Below, piece by piece: positions 22,838 through 34,261 of a DNA stretch of 64,000 nucleotides. Source of the DNA: Lutraria lutraria (taxonomy: Eukaryota; Mollusca; Bivalvia; Venerida; Mactridae); contig OZ026833.1 in assembly GCA_964023205.1 (NCBI GenBank), positions 4,958,965 to 5,022,964 of the forward strand. Reading direction: 5' to 3'. Positions within the stretch are counted from its first letter, which is position 1. Each line of letters starts with the position of its first letter. Under the pieces are notes generated by a model. It was not told the origin of the DNA and did not search any database. It saw nothing but the letters and a program-made list of their open reading frames with translations. Made by a program: the position numbers and the translations under genes.

Positions 22838-23896
22838 CACTTGAGACTTCCGGTTTTTAGTACTTCTGACGATAATCTTATAATTTATGAAAATATTTAT
22901 TTCTTACATCAAACTGGTCGAAAATCGGATTAATGACTGTCTGTAATCATTATATTGTTTATATAGCTAAGCGGGAATGTCTGCCTCTGTCATGCGAAAA
23001 CTGATCAAATTGTTTGATAATTATGTTGCTGCGTTAGTCACGTAAATAATTAAATTGTGAGATTTGAGAAGTAGATTTCCGACGACAATTTTGAAAAATG
23101 TGGCTCGTAGTGACGGGGGTTAGAAGTGGATATGATAAATGTGATTATATTGTTTGCAAATATGTGTAATGTTTGTGGTCCCTAAAACTAAGTCTAGGGG
23201 AATACTGTGTTATCTCAAGTTCTGATACTATGTCCGTTATATTGGTTTTAGAAAGAACGCTACATTCGGAACGCCTCTTAGTCTATGGATACAAACATTA
23301 ACTGACAGTCTAAAACCGACAAAACCGGTCAATCATTTCGGTCGCTAGGGTTTCTTAAATTACTCCGATTTTAAATGAATTTTAGACATTATTTTATGAG
23401 TATTTGTATCAAATATTCTCCATTGTTTGTTTTTTCGTGCGGAAGAAAGTGATATATCATTTTTATTAGAAATTTTCGTATTAGATTTGAGTTTTTGATC
23501 GTGATAAAGAATGTATGGCAATTCATCAACCAAACGTAACTGTTTGCTAATTGCAGAGAGAAACATTCAAGTTTAACAATAATGTAATACATGCATAGTG
23601 TCCCTGTACTAAGTGTTTAAATGTCATAAAATATTCTCAACAAACAGAAAATCGAATGAAAGACAGTGTATGTTTTTAAGTCACAATATAATTCTATATA
23701 AAGTTCATGCTTAAAATTGATTTAGTGTGTCATTGGGTGTAGAATGCCAGTATCCTTTCTATCCACGTATTAAAAGTGACCTCGTTGGTCTGAAGGTAAA
23801 ACAATGCTATCATAATACGGCATCGATCTCTGTGGGCATTCGTCTTGTGACGCAGTCCTAGTGGACATAAAATAGCTGTGACAGGGATGAACAACT
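22838..23896. other. AT-rich non-coding, nothing recognised
   Basis: Frames at 23360-23592 on the minus strand are short and unsupported. Confidence 0.4.
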
Positions 23897-25475
23897 GATG
23901 AACAGACCAAAACAGAGCATAGCAAAACAGAGCATAGCAAAACAGAGCATAGCAAAACAGAGCATAGCAAACAGACCATAGCAAAACAGAGCATAGCAAA
24001 ACAGACCATAGCAAAACAGAGCATAGCAAAACAGACCATAGCAAACAGACCATAGCAAACAGACCATAGCAAAACAGAGCATAGCAAACATACCATAGCA
24101 AACAGACCATAGCAAAACAGACCATAGCAAAACAAAGCATAGCAAACAGACCATGGCAAAACAGACCATAGCAAAACAGACCATAGCAAAACAGAGCATA
24201 GCAAACAGACCATAGCAAACAGACCATAGCAAAACAGAGCATAGCAAAACAGAGCATAGCAAACAGAGCATAGCAAAACAGGCCATAGCAAAACAGAACA
24301 TAGCAAACAGAGCATATCAAAACAGAGCATAGCAAACAGACCATAGCAAACAAACCATAGCAAAACAGAGCATAGCAAACAGACCATAGCAAACAGAGCA
24401 TAGCAAAACAGACCATAGCAAAACAGAGCATAGCAAACAGACCATTGCAAAACAGACCATAGCAAAACAGAGCATAGCAAACAGACCATAGCAAAACTGA
24501 TCATAGCAAACTAGAGCATAGCAAAATAGAGCAAAGCATATCAGAGCATAGCATAGCAAAACAGACCATAGCAAAACAGAGCTTAGCAAAACAGACCATA
24601 GCAAACAGACCATAGCAAAACAGAGCACAGCAAACATACCATAGCAAACAGACCATAGCAAAACATACCATAGCAAAATAGAGCATAGCAAACAGACCAT
24701 AGCAAAACAGACCATAGCAAACAGACCATAGCAAAACAGACCATAGCAAAACAAAGCATAGCAAACAGACCATAGCAAACAGACCATGGCAAAACAGACC
24801 ATAGAAAAACAGACCATAGCAAAACAGAGCATAGCAAACAGACCATAGCAAACAGACCATAGCAAAACAGAGCATAGCAAAACAGAGCATAGCAAACAGA
24901 GCATAGCAAAACAGGCCATAGCAAAACAGAACATAGCAAACAGAGCATAGCAAAACAGAGCATAGCAAACAGACCATAGCAAACAAACCATAGCAAAACA
25001 GAGCATAGCAAACAGACCATAGCAAACAGAGCATAGCAAAACAGACCATAGCAAAACAGAGCATAGCAAACAGACCATAGCAAAACAGACTATAGCAAAA
25101 CAGAGCATAGCAAAACAGACCATAGCAAAACAGAGCATAGCAAACAGACCATAGCAAAACAGACCATAGCAAAACAGAGCATAGCAAACAGACCATAGCA
25201 AAACTGATCATAGCAAACTAGAGCATAGCAAAATAGAGCAAAGCATATCAGAGCATAGCATAGCAAAACAGACCATAGCAAAACAGAGCTTAGCAAAACA
25301 GACCATAGCAAACAGACCATAGCAAAACAGAGCACAGCAAACATACCATAGCAAACAGACCATAGCAAAACATACCATAGCAAAATAGAGCATAGCAAAC
25401 AGACCATAGCAAAACAGAGCATAGCAAACAAACCATAGCAAACAGACCATAGCAAAACAGACCATAGCAGAACAG
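23897..25475 (-). repeat. 14/15-bp satellite array, about 108 copies
   Basis: Units are AAAACAGAGCATAGC (15 bp) and AAACAGACCATAGC (14 bp), mixed. The reverse-complement units contain no stop in any frame, so all three minus-strand frames stay open for hundreds of codons and read as a Cys/Leu/Phe-rich peptide. I do not call genes. A rare marker block (AAACTGATCATAGCAAACTA then AGCAAAGCATATCAGAGC) occurs at about 24493 and 25200, giving a 707-bp higher-order period. Confidence 0.95.
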
Positions 25476-25620
25476 AGCCGACAAGGCAGAGCAGAGCAGA
25501 GCAGATCAAAGCAGAGCGAGTAACAGAGCAGAACAGAGCAGTGCGAGTAACAGAGCAGAACAGAGCGGACAAGGCATAGCAGAGCAGAACAGGGCAGAGC
25601 AAGGCATAATACAACAGAGA
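25476..25620. repeat. Degenerate CAGAGCAGA edge of the 14/15-bp array
   Basis: GCAGAGCAGAGCAG and two GCGAGTAACAGAGCAGAACA blocks form a shorter, different periodicity (about 40 bp), continuous with the main array. It looks like a diverged array boundary. Confidence 0.7.
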
Positions 25621-25680
25621 AGAATTGTTTTTTTTACTGTCCAGAGCAGCACAAAAAAGAGCGGTTGTAATGCAAGTATA

Positions 25681-25750
25681 TTTGAACCCGTGTTAGCAGT
25701 CACCTCCGAATAAAGGTATACCTGTCAATAAAGGTCGAATTTTGTCTTTC
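25681..25750 (+). mobile_element. MITE family B fragment, copy B2
   Basis: TTGAACCCGTGTTAGCAGTC, ACCTCCGAATAAAGG and CTGTCAATAAAGGTCGAATT match the left part of the 32145 copy. The rest is missing. Confidence 0.6.
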
Positions 25751-26744
25751 TTATGTAGCGTTTATTAACAGCGTTGACTGACAACAAATTGCCCGTACAT
25801 ATCGTATTATGAGGAGAGTATTACCGGCATAGCTAAGTTATAAATAATGTGAACAAATACCGCACAAAACTTGTCTGAAATATGCATGAATTAAAAGTTA
25901 TGTTCTATCAACTAAAACATTTCATTCATGAAGACATGCCACTATCTTATTACATAACTTAAATATTGTATTTTACAGAAAAATACAGAAGAAAATAATG
26001 TTACAGAGTTCGATGTTATAACACTTCGGTTTATCTCATAACGCAAATATATATAACTTTATATATTTTAGTATATTTAAAACTAATACAGTAATGATAT
26101 TTCGTTAATTATAATAAAACAATAATGATAAGAAATATACAGAATTCAGTTCGTAAATTGAAATGAAAAAATAATTTCAACATATAATGTACATATGTAT
26201 ATCGGTTTGTTCATTTAAACATGCTGAGAGCGACATTTGATCTCAGATACTTTTCTCAAATCTTATACACCCAGGGGACGGACTGTTGAGCCTATTCAGT
26301 ATATTTTTGCTATGCTAGAAAAAATGACATTGATCATCAATTATAAATTTCTAAATAATTTGATTACAATGAATATATATGCGCGATCGTAAGACCAAAA
26401 CTAAACATCACAGTCGTAAAATAAACGTAATTCGATATAATCGCACTTTTATTGATGTCAACGTTTTTTTCTTGAGATTGTTAACAAGTTAGTTGACATG
26501 TTTAAGGAATTCTTAACATTTGTTTGAAACTTAATCTGAAGTTAAATGAGGATAGGTCGGCGCATGCTCATTTATCATTGAGCATTTCCGGTTAAATCGG
26601 TTTATTTTACACGTACGAACAAAGCCAATTAGATAACAATTTCCGCTTCTTAATAATATCATGTAGTCCATACCTGGTTAGCTGATACATTCCTATTTTA
26701 AACATTTGACAAATTTAAATCAAATATCAGTATTTCGTTACAGT
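25751..26744. other. AT-rich non-coding, nothing recognised
   Basis: No supported frame, repeat or RNA gene. Confidence 0.4.
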
Positions 26745-26988
26745 GGGTTTAACGCCGATGGTTCAACAAAATTTCAGTTACCGAACCGGTTTTCCTGGAC
26801 CCTGGGCTGTATTCTAACCAGTACTAACTTACCCTTCCACATGGGGCCAGCAACGTTTCATCATATGGAAGGAAATCGACATTTTTGTTAAAATACCGAA
26901 GAAGGAAAAGTACGCCGTAACGTAGCGGCATGGACTCGAACCCGTCTCCCCTGGTTACGAGTCCAGTACAAAGACCGACACCAGTATA
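26745..26988 (-). mobile_element. tRNA-derived SINE copy
   Basis: The right end on the minus strand carries a tRNA-like head with CTGGACTCGTAACCAG (anticodon-arm-like) and B box GACGGGTTCGAGTCC near 26932-26946. The left part includes GGGTTTAACGCCGATGG and AACAAAATTTCAGTTAC, a central-domain type common in metazoan SINEs. The 61-codon frame over it is not a gene. Confidence 0.7.
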
Positions 26989-27940
26989 ATCATGTTATAA
27001 CTACATGACATTCATCTAACAACATTTTAATAACCAACGAAGTTATAATTTACGATTATGCATAAACTAAGCATGAGAAATTTAGCTTTTACGCACTTAG
27101 TGTGGATTTTCACAGTGCACATTTCGTTTTGGGGATAAAACGTTGTAAATTGAGATAAAACATTAGGCTATTCTGCTTTATTATTTTGCTAAGCCTAGGT
27201 TTTGAGCGTCGTCAGCCAAAAATAAACACACCATTTTGGTAAAGATAAAGTAGGGGGAAAACTGTTTCCACGTTTCACCAAGACGATAAGGACATTGAAA
27301 TTAATGCATTCTAGTGTAGGATACAATAACTCGCAGGAATCAGAAGTGTTAGATTTCTATGTTCTGAGTTTAAACTAGTCAGCCGACTGTTGTTCTTTTT
27401 AATACATGTATGTTTAGTATGATGTTTCTGTTATTAACAAAAAATCAAAAAAAATTCAAGATATTTCAAAATGAGTTTTTTAATATGTAGTTAAGAGTTT
27501 TGCAAATGAGTTAGACGCTTAACAGAATAAAATGAACTGTTTCAGAAATACGGTAACAATGAATTCGTCTACTATACGCAGCGAACACAAAACAAACAGA
27601 ATGGCCTAACAGTGTTCTACAGTGAAAAACAAATCAACATGTGCCTCAGTGATTTATATCATACTTACAACTGTATGTAATTAATTCTAATCATAAGTAA
27701 ACATAATTATGATTCACATTACGTATATGACTCTATACGACTTACTTAATGACATAGCCTTCACCTTTACGAGCAGTTGATAAATTTTGTATAATATTAT
27801 CTTAAAAGTTCAAAACCTGCTCTAATTTAGTGAATGAATGAATCTGTTAATATGATAATTATGTCCGTGTTTTTATAATATGTACAAATGGGACACTTGA
27901 AGTAGACATGTTGAATCAAATGAAACATGTAATTATATTG
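26989..27940. other. AT-rich non-coding, nothing recognised
   Basis: No supported feature. Confidence 0.4.
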
Positions 27941-28030
27941 TGCATACTCGCCAAACCAACACCCTTTGAGAGTAGCTAAATCATGCAGTTGTTGCTCAAG
28001 TGAGGGTCACTCTGGAGAGGTTGTACTGTA
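27941..28030 (+). mobile_element. MITE family A, internally deleted copy A5
   Basis: AACACCCTTTGAGAGTAGC is followed almost directly by GTTGTTGCTCAAGTGAGGG and GGAGAGGTTGTACTGTA, so the middle half of the element is deleted. The right terminus is intact. Confidence 0.65.
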
Positions 28031-28154
28031 TATTACGAAAATAGGTCCATCGTGCAATTTGTTGTGCATGTATAAATCCATTAAAAACATATTTAATGTG
28101 AAAATGTAACTCGTGTCTAACGAACAAGAGGAAAAAATCCGAACAAAAATAGAG

Positions 28155-28380
28155 GTTTTGAAGGCCTTAGTGGTCGAAAAGTTAAGGTATCAGAATAGTC
28201 ATCACTATTCCTTCCCTGCGGAGAGTTCGAATCCCAACCGGAACCGGAAATGGTCACATGTGAGGGAGCTGGCTAGCTAGCTAACGGACGGTCGTTGATT
28301 CTACACTGGTGCATGTCTGAGAGGTTGCAAATGACCCTGGCTGGACGTAGGTGCGACATTAAATACCAGTGAAAGAAGAA
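28155..28380 (+). mobile_element. tRNA-derived SINE copy
   Basis: The head has an A-box region GGCCTTAGTGGTCGAAAAG and B box GAGTTCGAATCCC near 28207-28219. The body ends in ATGACCCTGGCTGGACG and GTGCGACATTAAATACC, a tail style recalled from molluscan SINEs. It lies in plus orientation. Confidence 0.7.
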
Positions 28381-28480
28381 CCGTTTGTCACGTGTTTATA
28401 AGACTCCTCCCACATGTTTCCATCCATGCTGGGTAACAGTCAGATACATACCGTTAGTAAATTCACTCAAAATTGCGTTA

Positions 28481-28624
28481 TATAGTCAACCCTGAATAAA
28501 GGCTACGCTGTGAATAAATGCCATTCTTTAAGAAACATCATTGATTATATAGAACAAACCGACCTCTGAATTAAGGCCATCTGTCAATAAAGGCGGGATT
28601 TAGTTCAAAGGTTTTTATTGTATA
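28481..28624 (+). mobile_element. MITE family B, copy B3
   Basis: TATAGTCAACCCTGAATAAA, CATTGATTATATAGAAC, ACCTCTGAATTAAGGCC and TGTCAATAAAGGCGGG follow the family order. The right end AGGTTTTTATTGTATA is diverged. Confidence 0.65.
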
Positions 28625-29204
28625 TCATTTTATACTTTGATGGAACACAACATTGACTAATTTTTATCGATTTTTGTTTGCGCAACATGCAGAGATGAGG
28701 ATGAACTCAAAATGCACGAATTTACATAAATTCATACTCTATTTGGTATTTTGTACACGAATCAATAAGTTCAAACAACATGTTAACAGTAGTAAATTCT
28801 GTCGCAAAAATCCACAACATTTATCAGGGATGTTTCGGGCAACAATATTAAAATATCGATACTTGTTTCAGTCTGTTATCATTTAGGTTTATTTTAGAAA
28901 TAAAAAATACAACTTCGCACGATGATAATTTCAAGGTCATCATAAACTCTAATCACGTGATCCGGCTCCGTGTCGGCCATTTTGAACCAATTAGCGCGCT
29001 AGTAGTAAATGTATGTAACCCGGCTACTAATCAGGAGTAATGACACCGAAATGTCAACGAATAATCACCCGTTATTAAGATAACACAGTCTGGATAACTC
29101 ATTATCAGACTACTTTAGTAAGATTCAAGATTTTATAATTACTTAACTGACATCTCGACATAATAATGTTAACATATTCTAGGTAAAACGTACATGTATA
29201 ATAC
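28625..29204. other. AT-rich non-coding, nothing recognised
   Basis: A 77-codon frame at 28653-28886 has no recognisable domain. Confidence 0.4.
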
Positions 29205-29425
29205 ATATAAAACGATATACGATAGAGCGTCGGACTCCTAACCCGGAGGTTGCGAGTTCGAATCCCGTCAGTGGCGGAATTTGACCGGTACCTTCACAAT
29301 CCCTTCTTTCGGCGCGAGTACTAGTCAGCTTTCAGGAAGCAGTCATCGAGAGTAGTTAATATAAGTTGTAAGAACTTGCTAAAAAAATCGATGTAATATA
29401 AATAAGTTGAAAATATAAAACGATA
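29205..29425 (+). mobile_element. tRNA-Arg-derived SINE with 13-bp target-site duplication
   Basis: ATATAAAACGATA occurs at 29205-29217 and again at 29413-29425, flanking a 195-bp insert. The insert begins with a shortened tRNA head, GATAGAGCGTCGGACTCC then TAACCCGGAGGTTGCGAGTT with B box GAGTTCGAATCCC, closest to tRNA-Arg with a CCT anticodon. It then has a body and an AT-rich tail (CTTGCTAAAAAAATCGATG). The perfect duplication implies a relatively recent LINE-mediated insertion. The missing first bases of the tRNA domain suggest 5' truncation. Confidence 0.85.
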
Positions 29426-29995
29426 CCGGGTTAGTCCAGACAGGGTTGTAATTTAGCCATTCCCATTATCACGTGACCGGAAACGATAAACAATTTCCCA
29501 TAAACGCATGCCTTTGATCACGCTACATTTTAATCAGTATTTATTAGGAAAGGTGACCCCCGCGAAGACGTTCTGTGCTTTCCTTGAAACCGAATGGGGC
29601 ATCTTCCTGTAAATGGCGGAAATTATTTTTTCTTTGCTAAAATTTATCTTTGTTTCGTCTTTATCAGGTATTGCTCATTTATGTTATTAATGTTATTAAG
29701 AGAACAGAACTCAGAAAAATGATGAAATATTGTCAATTGTACATCAGACCAAAAATGGTCGCTGGAAGCTGAATATCTAAATCAAGATTGTCTAGGTAAA
29801 ATACCCCACACGACTTAGTCTCTTTAATGTGTAGTAAATTTCCGTCAATCAACTGAGAAGCCACGTAATATTAAATGTAAAAATGGATTAAAACAAATGT
29901 CCCCTCCCCCCTCCCCGATGCCTTTGGTTCCTACAATGTGTCACCGTATTATAAATCAATAAAGACCTTCTAAGAAATCCATAGGTTAAAATTAT
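29426..29995. other. Non-coding, nothing recognised
   Basis: A C-rich stretch (CCCCTCCCCCCTCCCC) lies near 29902-29918. No gene. Confidence 0.4.
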
Positions 29996-30130
29996 TATCC
30001 AGTGGTTAGTGTGCTAGATTGTAACCCGGCGCCGGATACGGGTTCGATTCTTGGTCGCAGTAGGTCATACCCTTCTATGAAAATTTGACAAAAGTGACGA
30101 CTTTCCGCCACATGTTGAGTAGAAGCTGTG
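29996..30130 (+). mobile_element. tRNA-derived SINE or tRNA-like fragment
   Basis: CCAGTGGTTAGTGTGCTAGA and ACGGGTTCGATTC (30038-30050) form A- and B-box-like parts at tRNA spacing, followed by ACCCTTCTATGAAAATTTGAC. The stems are poorly paired, so a functional tRNA is unlikely. Confidence 0.55.
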
Positions 30131-30552
30131 GCTCTTAGTAATGGAAGGTTAAGTTTACAGTCCAGGAAAACTTGTACGGTGAAACGGTCGCGGTTTATAA
30201 CTGAAATATCGTTGAAAAAAAAACGGCGTCAAACCCCAAATAAATTAATACAATTATCATCACAACCCAAGTATGTGTATATGTCCGTATCTCGTACATC
30301 CAGACGCCAGCAATCACGTATTGAAGTAATAAAAATTGATAGCATTTAAGTTGTTTTATACAAAAACGTTTCAGTGGCTGTGTCTAAGCGGCGTTGTGAT
30401 AATAATTCGTTATGTAAAGCTATAATTAATGTCGCGTCAAAAGCAATGAGAGATCAAGGTTCAATTTACGATTACATCTTTACGTTACATGGCATCTTGT
30501 TGGTTTTAATGATAAATGATGATTAAGTGTCATGTTTGCTGTATATTGTGTT
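30131..30552. other. Non-coding, nothing recognised
   Basis: A basic 73-codon frame opening at a GTG covers 30128-30349 and is not supported. Confidence 0.4.
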
Positions 30553-30787
30553 CTGGGTTTGAGAATATAAAACTTGAGATCGGTCTCCGAACTCAAATCT
30601 CATATCTTGTCTTTTAATGTTTCTAAGGTAATAATGATTAGACAATAATGATATTTCTGATACAGCATCTGACAATGTAATTGGTCTGAACATGTATTTA
30701 AACATTAGTCAGTTCCAACCATAAAACATTGAAAAAGGAATTAAGATTTGAGTTCAGAACCTATTCTTAGGTTTTATAGCATCGGGG
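30553..30787. mobile_element. MITE family C, copy C3
   Basis: The left side has AATATAAAACTTGAGATCGG then TCTCCGAACTCAAATCTCAT. The right side has AAGATTTGAGTTCAGAACC then CTTAGGTTTTATAGCATC. The ends are inverted repeats over about 40 bp with several mismatches. The interior shares TGTTTCTAAGGTAATAATGA-type AT-rich sequence with other copies. Confidence 0.75.
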
Positions 30788-30899
30788 TCTGATCATGCTC
30801 TATAGAATATTGTCAGTAAAATGAACACAGGACCGAAGGAAGGCATTATCATTTTTAAATTCTATTTTATCTTTTACTAAGGTATAACATCACATCAAC

Positions 30900-31084
30900 A
30901 GCCAAGGTGAAGGACTACCCCAGGCATACATCAGGTCCTGTGTAGAACCAAGGTCATCTGTAGGCTAGCTGGAGAGCTTCCCTCGGGAGCAAAATTTGGT
31001 CCCTTTTGGGGTTCGAACTCCCAATAGTGTGTGACCAGTGATTACTAGTCGGTGACAATAACTAGTCGATCACGGAGGTTCCTC
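30900..31084 (-). mobile_element. tRNA-derived SINE copy
   Basis: The minus-strand head lies at the right end: an A-box-like GTGATCGACTAGTTATTGTC and B box GGAGTTCGAACCCC near 31009-31022. The body lies leftward with GCTAGCTGGAGAGCTTCCC. Confidence 0.65.
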
Positions 31085-32144
31085 AATGTTCATTGAGCCT
31101 AACATTTTCGACACTCGACCCATTCCCCGTAAGTCCTATTTTTCTACAGTATGTGTATACACTGAAAGTCAACCATGACAATGTTTAAGAACTAAATGTC
31201 CCAAATTTTAATGAAATACTTGATACTCTATATTTTGAACAAAAAACCTTAACCTGTCCATATTTTACGTCAAATGAAAATACGTATCGACCTAAATATA
31301 CATGTAAAACATGTTTATTATCAAATATACAAACAAATGTAGCGTTAAATATATACATGTATATATATATATAATTATTGCTGCATCTACTGTACAAGAT
31401 TTATGATTAGATGCATACATTGACATTTACTTTATACATTTATTGTACATTTCAATCATTATTTATTACTTAATCTAAACTTTTAATGCATGATCATTCA
31501 CATTGTGTCCATATAAAATGTTCTGCTTTGCGTATATATACTCCCAGTTTAACTTGACGTTTGCTAAAATTAAATAGATGCAGCGGAGGCGAGGGAAAAT
31601 GATTTGACTTTTATTGCTGATGGTAGACAAAAGTTTGCAGACTTAAACAAGATTTTTGGTTGATTCACAAGATTGTAAAGTAATTTGAACTGAAGATAAT
31701 GGACAGAATTATCGCTACATGGTAACGTGTGTTTAAATGTGTGGGCGTTGCATTAAGTTTTAAAATAATGTAATATTTGTTCAAATAGTCACACCTCACA
31801 TAACCAAATACCGGCGACATGCGCTCTTAATTTACAAGTAGACTTCAATAAAAATAAATGATTCAATTTTCTCTCTCTCGCTGCAATATGAGTTGACAGT
31901 AAAATACACAAAAATAAAAGTAAATGTGATTTAATCTATATCAAACTAATAACATTTAATAGTTTGTAGAAGTTTTATATGTAAAATGAATCACCTTGTA
32001 TTATAAAGTTTTAACTACCTTATTTGTTTAATCTATAAAACCTAACTAGTTTTTTATCTAGTTTTTTGGTAAATTTATATATTTAAGAACAAACCCGCAT
32101 ACACAAGTAGTCAGACTTTAAACCATGATTGTTTTATAATTAAG
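31085..32144. other. AT-rich non-coding, nothing recognised
   Basis: It includes a short AT run at about 31358-31372. No supported frame or repeat family. Confidence 0.4.
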
Positions 32145-32659
32145 TACAGTAAAACTTGTGTTAGTGGTCACCTCTGAATAAAGGCCATACTGTGATTTTA
32201 AGTCAATCTTTTAAAGTCCCATTAGCTTTTTGGATATGAAAATTGAAGTAGGTCTTATTTTACATAGAAAAATATCTTATCAGTGAAACTGACTTTTACT
32301 TGCAATAAAAACATTCCGAAATGCCCTTTTTAATCATGAAATACATAAGTAATGTAGCACAGTATTTTTTCAATGATATTGCAAAAAAAAGAAGAAAAAA
32401 CATCTGACAACATTTTTACGAGATGTAGCTAAAGAAAAGCATTATGTAAATATTGTTTTTAGAGCAAATAAAAAATATTTCTTAGATTTTACTATTATTT
32501 TATCTATTGTTCTGTATTACTAAATTGAAAAAACTAATAGGCCTTTAAATACCGTCATTAATTATTTAAAACAAAATGACCCCGGATAAAGGTCACCTAT
32601 CAATAAAGGCCATATTTTGTCTTTACCGAGGGTGACCTTTGTTCACAGGTTTGACTGTA
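32145..32659 (+). mobile_element. MITE family B, long copy B4
   Basis: It begins TACAGTAAAACTTGTGTTAG then GGTCACCTCTGAATAAAGG, and ends GTGACCTTTGTTCACAGG then TTTGACTGTA, giving inverted termini with TA at each end. At 515 bp it is two to three times longer than other copies. About 350 bp of extra sequence (roughly 32210-32560) lies between the family-typical ends and has no recognised origin or coding capacity. Confidence 0.8.
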
Positions 32660-33484
32660 TATAAGTAAGTTGCGTAAGAATTTCTTTACTTATTCAATCG
32701 CGTTATTGCGTCATGGAAGTTTCTTATGCTGACGCCGGTTCCAAATAAAACACTTTGCGAATACATTCCTCGTCTGTGTTAGTAAGTCAGCGACCCCATA
32801 GATATAATGTTCATCGCATAACAAAACTATTTTTTGAAGATATATTCACATTATCACAGTACTGTAGATGCTTTTCGAAGCATTTAGTGTACCGCAATAA
32901 AGCATAGTCACATTAAGTAGGTGCAGAATTCAACTTTATTGCTATTTTCTGTGACAAATTCGTTCTTCTATCAAGGAATTCCATTCAATGAACATTAAGA
33001 GAACAGATAGAGATCTAAACTATCATAAACCATACGGCGTTAATGACATATCTTATATTTAATGAGATCCAGCGAAACGAATAAAATATAACGGTACCGC
33101 AGTTCTCAAAATTCTCATAAAACAAACATAACTCGAAATAACTAGTAATATAGAATTCGCTATCTCTACATACAAGCACATTGATATAAATATATTTTAT
33201 ATTAATTTTAGTTCTTATATCATTCATCACAGAAAGTTAGTGTGTGCGTTTAAATGTGCTTCATAAAATTCTAATTGCTTACTTAGTATATATGTACATA
33301 AAAAATAAACGTTTTGCTTATTAATCGAAACTAGTTTGCTAGTTTCTACGGTTTGTGTGATTGTGCATGACGTGCCCGCACAATTATTGTACCAGACTCA
33401 ATTGACACATCGATGATTTTGTAATTGCATTTGCTTTTTAACAGCCCTATCCACAAGCCCGCCCCAGAAAGAGAGGTAAGAAAA
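32660..33484. other. AT-rich non-coding, nothing recognised
   Basis: No supported frame or repeat. A minus-strand 71-codon frame (33015-33230) is unsupported. Confidence 0.4.
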
Positions 33485-33640
33485 TATACATGAGAACCGG
33501 GCATTTATACCTCTTCTCTTGTTTCGAATATTTTTTCTGGTTCTTTAACATGCCCAGTGTAAAACTTTCATACACGCCTGACTCGTTTCCGGTGGTTTTC
33601 TAAACACAGTACTTGACTAGGTAGTTTGAAAAGCTGTCCC
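33485..33640 (-). mobile_element. SINE body without tRNA head
   Basis: ATGAGAACCGGGCATTTATA, GGTTCTTTAACATGCCCAG, ACACGCCTGACTCG and TTTTCTAAACACAGTACTT align with the body of the SINE at 7052-7284. No A or B box is present on the right side. Confidence 0.6.
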
Positions 33641-33688
33641 TGAAAAATCGGAAGGCAGAGCTGATGTGATAAGCCAGTCCTATCATCC

Positions 33689-33923
33689 AGGGTCAAAGGT
33701 CAACTTGACAGCTTTCTCCGAGCTCAAATCTGATATTTTATCTATTAGTATTCTACGTTAATTGTGACAAACAATAACGATGTTAATAATATATTACATA
33801 CTAGTAAATGATCGGAATATGAATTTAACATTACACTGCAATATCTTTCAAACCAAAATGCTCCGAGAATGAAATTGAGTTTTTGAGTCTGGAGACTGTA
33901 CTCAAGTTTTATAACATCTTGGC
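33689..33923. mobile_element. MITE family C, copy C4
   Basis: The left side has CTTTCTCCGAGCTCAAATCT. The right side has GAAATTGAGTTTTTGAGTC, GGAGACTGTACTCAAGTTTT and ATAACATCTTGG. The ends are diverged inverted repeats of the family type. Confidence 0.65.
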
Positions 33924-34013
33924 CTATGGTTGCTATTGTCACGTATACCGGCTGTTTTTTGTAAGAATGGCTAGTGGCACGTATACACGTGTACGTCTCT
34001 AAACTAAGGTACG

Positions 34014-34046
<33 letters not shown>

Positions 34047-34261
34047 GACTTTATTTTACGAGGAAACTTATTTGACAATATACTAAACAATCAATCTTCC
34101 ATAAGATCCTCAACAATGAACAATGAACTAGAAAAATAACTATGCCAAGAAAATAATGATATTTGATATTTTGGCCCCTATGATGTCTCACAATATAAGT
34201 TGAAAAATTCATAAAAGAGTGTCAGTGAAAGGATTTGAAAAAAAAAAAAAAAAAAAAAAAA
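34014..34261 (-). mobile_element. Retroposon 3' end with ATT microsatellite tail
   Basis: Read on the minus strand, the sequence ends with CTCGTAAAATAAAGTC followed by TTTATTATTATT repeats (34014-34045), that is, an AATAAA-like signal then a triplet tail as in some LINE or SINE 3' ends. The other edge is a run of 24 A on the plus strand (34238-34261). The class is uncertain. Confidence 0.45.

Noticed and set aside
23730..25614. Cys/Leu/Phe-rich minus-strand frames up to 294 codons resembling membrane proteins
   Set aside because: Three overlapping frames are open at once over a 14/15-bp tandem repeat, and none has a unique sequence domain.
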